Assembly: GCA_036674765.1 (NCBI GenBank)
Contig: JARVKI010000012.1
Span: 601,741 to 665,740 of the forward strand
Origin: Seiridium cupressi
Taxonomy: Eukaryota > Ascomycota > Sordariomycetes > Amphisphaeriales > Sporocadaceae
Reading direction: 5' to 3'
DNA length: 64,000 nt
Under the pieces are notes generated by a model that was not told the DNA's origin, made no database searches, and saw only the letters and a program-made list of their open reading frames with translations. Position 1 is the stretch's first letter, and every line of letters starts with the position of its first letter. A program made the translations under genes and the position numbers. This document shows positions 60,100 through 64,000 of the stretch, piece by piece.

Positions 60100-62095
60100 A
60101 TGGCAAATACACGGCCCAAGGGGCAATCGAGGTTGGATCAGACAGAGCCCGAAGTCACACTGCCGCCGACGCTGCCATCTGCACAGAGCGCAACGCCAAA
60201 GCACAGTTCCGTCTGGAGCATTCTCCTCCCTGCCACGGCCGTCGTATTCATTCTAGGCGCTGGGAATCAATTGAGTCTCGCCCCAGCAGCTGCTACTCTG
60301 GAAAAGATCATTTGTGACAAGTACTATGGCACTAGTTCTGCTACCGCGGCCTTTCTAGGCTCAGTGGCCCCGGCGGCGCAGTTGACGATACTCGACGATG
60401 CGGATCGTTGCAAGGCGGAACCTATACAGAGCGAAATTTCCTTCATCCTTGGCTGGAGGGACGTGTTCGAAAATCTTCCAGGTTTGTTTTGGTCTCAGAT
60501 TTGCAATTGTGTACAAAACAGATATTGACTGGATGGCTCTAGCAATTCTCCTGGCCATGCCTTACGGAGTGCTCTCCGACAGAATTGGTCGCAGGAAAGT
60601 TATGATCCTAGCCACCATTGGCGTGGTCTTGAATGATACTTGGATTCGACTTGTCTGTGAGTCAAATCAACCTCTGCTTGCTACTGATTCGGACGTCCTT
60701 ACATTTGCTTAGATTGGTTCCCGAATCTTCCAATACGTCTCGTGTGGCTCTCCGGCATCTGGCAAATGATTGGCGCTGGTGCACCGACCCTGACGTCCAT
60801 AGTCTACGCTCAGGTCGCAGATGTGTGCCCCGTTGAGCAAAGGTGAGATCTAACTCTTCCGCCATTCATTCATTGATTCATCCATAGAAGAAGCTAGGAT
60901 TACTGACTTGCCTCAGGCCGGTTGCATTCTCCTTTATCCAGGCTGCACTTTTGGTGCCGCAAATCGTCTTTCTTCCCATTGGCTCAGCTTTCATGTCGAT
61001 CAATCCTTGGATTTCCTATGATTGCCACCACGGTACTCGGAGTCACCGCAATTTTGATCGCGTGTCTGATATTACCGGAGACTTCTCCTGCTGTGGCTGA
61101 ATCGAGTGGACAAGATGGGGAGAGAGAGCCACTGCTCAACCGAGAAAATGGCAGTGCACCTGCCAAGTCCGACGTGCGTTCGCGAGTCTTGGAAGCTGCC
61201 AAAAGTTTCAAGGCAATCTACCACAGAGCTTCAAGCAGCCTGGCGGTAACATGCGTATTGATCAGCCTATTCGTCTTCAACTTTGGGCTGCAGGCAGACG
61301 GTGTGCTATTGCTTCTCTACGCATCGAAGCGACTCCATTGGACCCTAGATGCGGTAAGAGCAAGAAGTGTTTTATCCCCATCTCAGGGAACTAACTTATG
61401 CTCTGTCATTAGGCATCGTTAATTTTATCGCTTCGGACCATTGTCACGTTGACTCTCCTTTCTGTAGTATTACCTGCGCTCCCCAGGTTCATCTTGGCGT
61501 GGCTGAAAATCCCCGAGAAAGCGAAGAATAAGTTGCTAACGCAGGTTTGCGGACTGTTCCTAGCCATTGGGGCAGCTATCATCTTCTTGGCCAATTCATG
61601 GGTGGCCATGATCGTCGGACAGCCTGTATTCTCTGCGGGAAGTGTGTTTCTCATCCCAGCTCGAAGTCTATTGGCTGGATTGACTGAGCAAAAACACACG
61701 GGCGCTCTTTTCACCCTTTCAGCAGTCAGTACGTGTGTCCAAACCCATTTATTTTCCCTTCCTTACTTGCCTCGGAAGCATACTTCCCTTCATGCATGTA
61801 CTACCAGTCACAAACCCCTAATCGTATCGAGAACTTGGGAAAATGAATCACTGATATTTTATGTTGTAGTGCTGCATGGAGGTTTCCTTGCCGCCGCGCC
61901 CACCATGGCTGCAACTTTCAAATGGGGCATGAAGCTGGGAGACTTTTGGATGGGAATGCCTTTCTCGTTTCTTTTGGCTGCTTCCTTACTGGTACCATGT
62001 TGTTATCATTGATTGTTGTTAAAGATGAGGAGCCAGTAGAAGATGATGACGAGTCAGTCACTGTAATAGGAGAAGAAAGTATCTATGCTATATAA
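60100..62095 (+). pseudogene. MFS transporter with two frameshifts
   Basis: A DHA1-like major facilitator of fungi in six exons: 60100-60481, 60543-60656, 60713-60842, 60917-61353, 61413-61728 and 61870-62095, with introns of 56-141 bp. Recognisable parts are an N-terminal helix (SILLPATAVVFILGAGNQLS), the cytosolic loop motif A-like GVLSDRIGRRKV, WLSGIWQMIGAG, and later helices (LGVTAILIACLILPETSP, QVCGLFLAIGAAIIFLANSW). The tail is acidic, ending at a TAA at 62093. The frame breaks at about 61012-61014, where a T run has one base too many before PMIATT, and at about 61980, where one base is out so that the true acidic tail lies in another frame. All splice sites look intact, so decay is recent or the indels are sequence errors. 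It is divergently arranged with the ABC remnant. Confidence 0.8.
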
Positions 62096-62442
62096 GAAGC
62101 GTCGATTGAATTCGGGTGCTCAATCACAACTAATCAGCATAACTGCTCCTTCGTCTACTCTAAAACGTCATGGCTCAAGGTTGACCTTACCATATCAGGT
62201 TTGAGGTTTTGACTTTTTCCGACATTCTACATTCAACACCACAATCATGACAGCAGTCAGGATCATGTATTTCCCTGAGACTAGCGCAAGAATTGTAAAA
62301 GTCCCCGAATGCACCATCATCTTAGCCACGCGATATCAATCGATAAGCGTCAGGATAATAGTCATTGTGGTTATTTCACTGTTAAATTGTTCATCAAGCA
62401 GCTAACATAACGCAGCAACATAGCAGTCCACTGAGGACTTCA
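62096..62442. other. short intergenic region
   Basis: About 350 bp between the MFS and UstYa-like 3' ends. No gene is seen. Confidence 0.6.
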
Positions 62443-63182
62443 TCACTGCTGAGGCATGACTTTCCTGCCAGCGTATATACTAGAGTTCATTGTGACAGGC
62501 ACATCAACCAAGACGTCGAGATCTATGGCTGGATTCAGCATGAGACGGGTGCAATGCTGGACATGGGACCATCTATGGAAGCGTTCCTCCATAACGAGGC
62601 CCGTCTCGCGCATGCGATACAGCTTCTGCAAAAGAAAAGACAGTGCGCTCTGTGCCATCTCCGCGACGCTCAGAACCTCACGCCTGTATCGCCTAGACCT
62701 CCCAACTCAGAAACCGCAAGTGGCTGAGTGCCCTCTGAGTCGGTAAAATAGCTCCAAGATCCGTCTGGCCCGTCACCGGAGTGATCAAACTGCGCCGTCA
62801 ACTCGGTGTCCCGGCAGTAGGGGGGCAGTCAAGCCGTCGCCAGTGTATCGTAGACACAGGACCGTGCGAGTGCCTCTTGGGTGTCAGACCCGCAGTCACA
62901 CAGCGTCATCCCTTCTGGGAGTGTCTCTGGGTGGTAGACGTCGAGCGAGGTCGTCGGGAAGGTTGATGTTGGCTTATTGCTTGCCGACCGGGGAAACACG
63001 GACTGAAAGATCTGGAGCCAGAGAGATATGAAGCTCCAGGCCGTGAGGAGATAGAGGATGATGTGGACGGCTGTTGAACGTCGTGAAGACGGCCTCTTCT
63101 TGGAGGTTAACGCGGCTTCATTGTCGTATTTCTCAGACGTCAATGGCTCGTCTTCAAGGGGACCGATACTGGGCGAGTCCAT
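62443..63182 (-). pseudogene. UstYa/DUF3328-like protein broken by Trp-to-stop changes
   Basis: From the ATG at 63182 (MDSPSIGPLEDEPLTSEKYD) the frame encodes a short cytosolic tail and one membrane helix (AVHIILYLLTAWSFISLWLQ). A luminal domain follows with CDCGSDTQEALARSCVYDTL, PPYCRDTELTAQFD and two HxxHC motifs (HRAHC, HVQHC). UstYa-family oxidases, which tailor fungal ribosomal peptides and other metabolites, have a single N-terminal helix and two HxxHC motifs. The wording here suggests a related but distinct subfamily. Lesions: TGA at 62829-62831 and at 62670-62672, each where TGG would continue the protein, and a one-base loss near 62630-62640 just after the first HxxHC. The rest is intact to the stop at 62443. 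Confidence 0.65.
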
Positions 63183-63477
63183 GTTCACTTCGATCCCATA
63201 TGGTCCATATGTCATGAGGGATTGGAAAAACTGGGTGAAAAGCTCAAGGGTGAGAATGGCAAAGTAGAGAGGCACTTGACAAGCTCAGTTTGAGGCCGCG
63301 AAGGCGACTTCGAGATCCACCGGCTTATCAGATGACGCACTGTGCGCAATATTCGCGCGATATCCCGTATTCGTAATGATATGGTCTATGAACCCTGTGC
63401 AGTAACTAATTGCTGAACGCATCCTGTAGGAGAGTCACGGGCGTCAACCCGGCGGGTCTAGCGCTGCAAGTAACGAA
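63183..63477. other. spacer before the AT block
   Basis: The frame of the UstYa-like gene stays open upstream to 63275 but looks like 5' UTR. No other feature is seen. Confidence 0.5.
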
Positions 63478-64000
63478 CGCGACTTACTTATACGTACGGC
63501 CCACTAATTATATAACGGTAAAAATAAATATAAACCGCGCTAATAAAACGTTAATTAATTAAATATATAAGTAAATAAACGAATTATAAAATTTAAAAAA
63601 TTATAATAATTTTAATTTTTTAAATAAAAATATTTTAAATGCGATAAAATAAAAAAAATAAAAATATATAATATTATTATTTTTATAAATTAAAACAAAA
63701 ATTATATATATTTTATAAAAAAAAATTATAATATATAAATATTTTAAGATTTTTTTTTATATTTTAAATTTTTTTAAAATAATAAAATTATATTTAATAT
63801 AATAATTTTTTTAAAAAAATTATTAAATATTATAATTATTATATTATATTTTTTATAATAATATAAAATTAAATTTTATTTAAAATTTTTATAATTATTT
63901 ATATTATTAATTATAATAATAATTATTTTTATTATAAATTTAATATTAAATAATTTTAATTTTAATTATAAAATATAATATAATATAATATAATATAATA
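63478..64000. other. extreme AT-rich block (AT isochore or RIP-mutated repeat edge)
   Basis: Base composition changes abruptly. From about 63540 G and C almost disappear, and from about 63965 the sequence is a simple AATAT repeat that runs off the window. No open frame is meaningful. The texture matches AT isochores or centromeric/subtelomeric repeats mutated by RIP. I see no telomere repeat (TTAGGG) and no transposon protein remnant. A mitochondrial insertion or misassembly at the contig end is also possible. Confidence 0.75.

Noticed and set aside
62621..62645. TTTTGCAG as an intron acceptor in the UstYa-like gene
   Set aside because: No suitable donor upstream keeps the HxxHC motif; one missing base explains the frame change more simply.
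62670..62831. TGA stops in the UstYa-like gene as RIP products
   Set aside because: RIP favours CpA to TpA, which would turn TGG into TAG; TGG to TGA needs a change at CpC. The surrounding sequence also has normal GC content.
63478..64000. chromosome end (telomere)
   Set aside because: No TTAGGG/CCCTAA repeats are present; the tail is an AATAT-type simple repeat.
1..64000. tRNA genes, CRISPR arrays, prophage or bacterial operons
   Set aside because: I scanned by eye for A/B-box pairs, regularly spaced direct repeats and polycistronic arrangements and found none; gene structure is fungal throughout. A tRNAscan run would be more sensitive.

Overview
The window looks like nuclear DNA from a filamentous ascomycete (Pezizomycotina). 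Genes are monocistronic on both strands. Most introns are short (about 46-75 bp) with GTRNGT donors and YAG acceptors. The proteins have clear fungal counterparts: PAN3, a Pmt1-type mannosyltransferase, an Rvs167-type BAR-SH3 protein, Zn-cluster proteins and L-arabinitol dehydrogenase. I see no tRNA, rRNA, CRISPR array or intact transposon. All exon models come from reading the frames and splice signals by eye.

Region 1 (1-51 kb) is ordinary gene-bearing euchromatin. In order it holds LSM7 (-), a C-terminal Zn2Cys6 protein (+), PAN3 (-), a UBX2/FAF2-type ERAD factor (+), SF3A1/Prp21 (-), PMT1 (+), a MARVEL-like four-helix membrane protein (+), a conserved disordered protein (+), a BAR-SH3 protein (-), a DUF2439/ZGRF1-N protein (+), a protein with half a zinc cluster (+), a zinc-cluster-like protein with C-terminal hydrophobic segments (+), a decayed SRPK-like kinase fragment (-), the tRNA adenosine deaminase subunit Tad2 (+) and a double GFA/Mss4-fold zinc protein (+). 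These are mostly housekeeping functions: RNA processing and decay, ER protein glycosylation and quality control, endocytosis, DNA repair. Gene-free stretches of 0.6-3.2 kb separate them.

Region 2 (52.6-63.3 kb) is different. Five neighbouring loci are each recognisable along much of their length, but every one is interrupted: an L-arabinitol 4-dehydrogenase (one 1-nt frameshift), a short-chain dehydrogenase (about three frameshifts), an ABCC-type ABC transporter (frameshifts plus loss of most of transmembrane domain 2), an MFS transporter (two frameshifts) and a UstYa/DUF3328-like protein (two Trp-to-stop changes plus a 1-nt deletion). The ABC, MFS, oxidoreductase and UstYa-like set resembles the transport and tailoring part of a secondary-metabolite cluster; this is inference, since no backbone synthase is in the window. 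From about 63.48 kb to the end the sequence becomes almost pure A+T, like the edge of an AT isochore or a RIP-mutated repeat.

The most unusual intact locus is PAN3. Its annotated TAG stop is followed in the same frame by 49 sense codons of Q/N/Y-rich, coding-like sequence. Its 1,060-bp second intron carries a long ORF that runs in frame into exon 3 and would give an isoform lacking the CCCH zinc finger.
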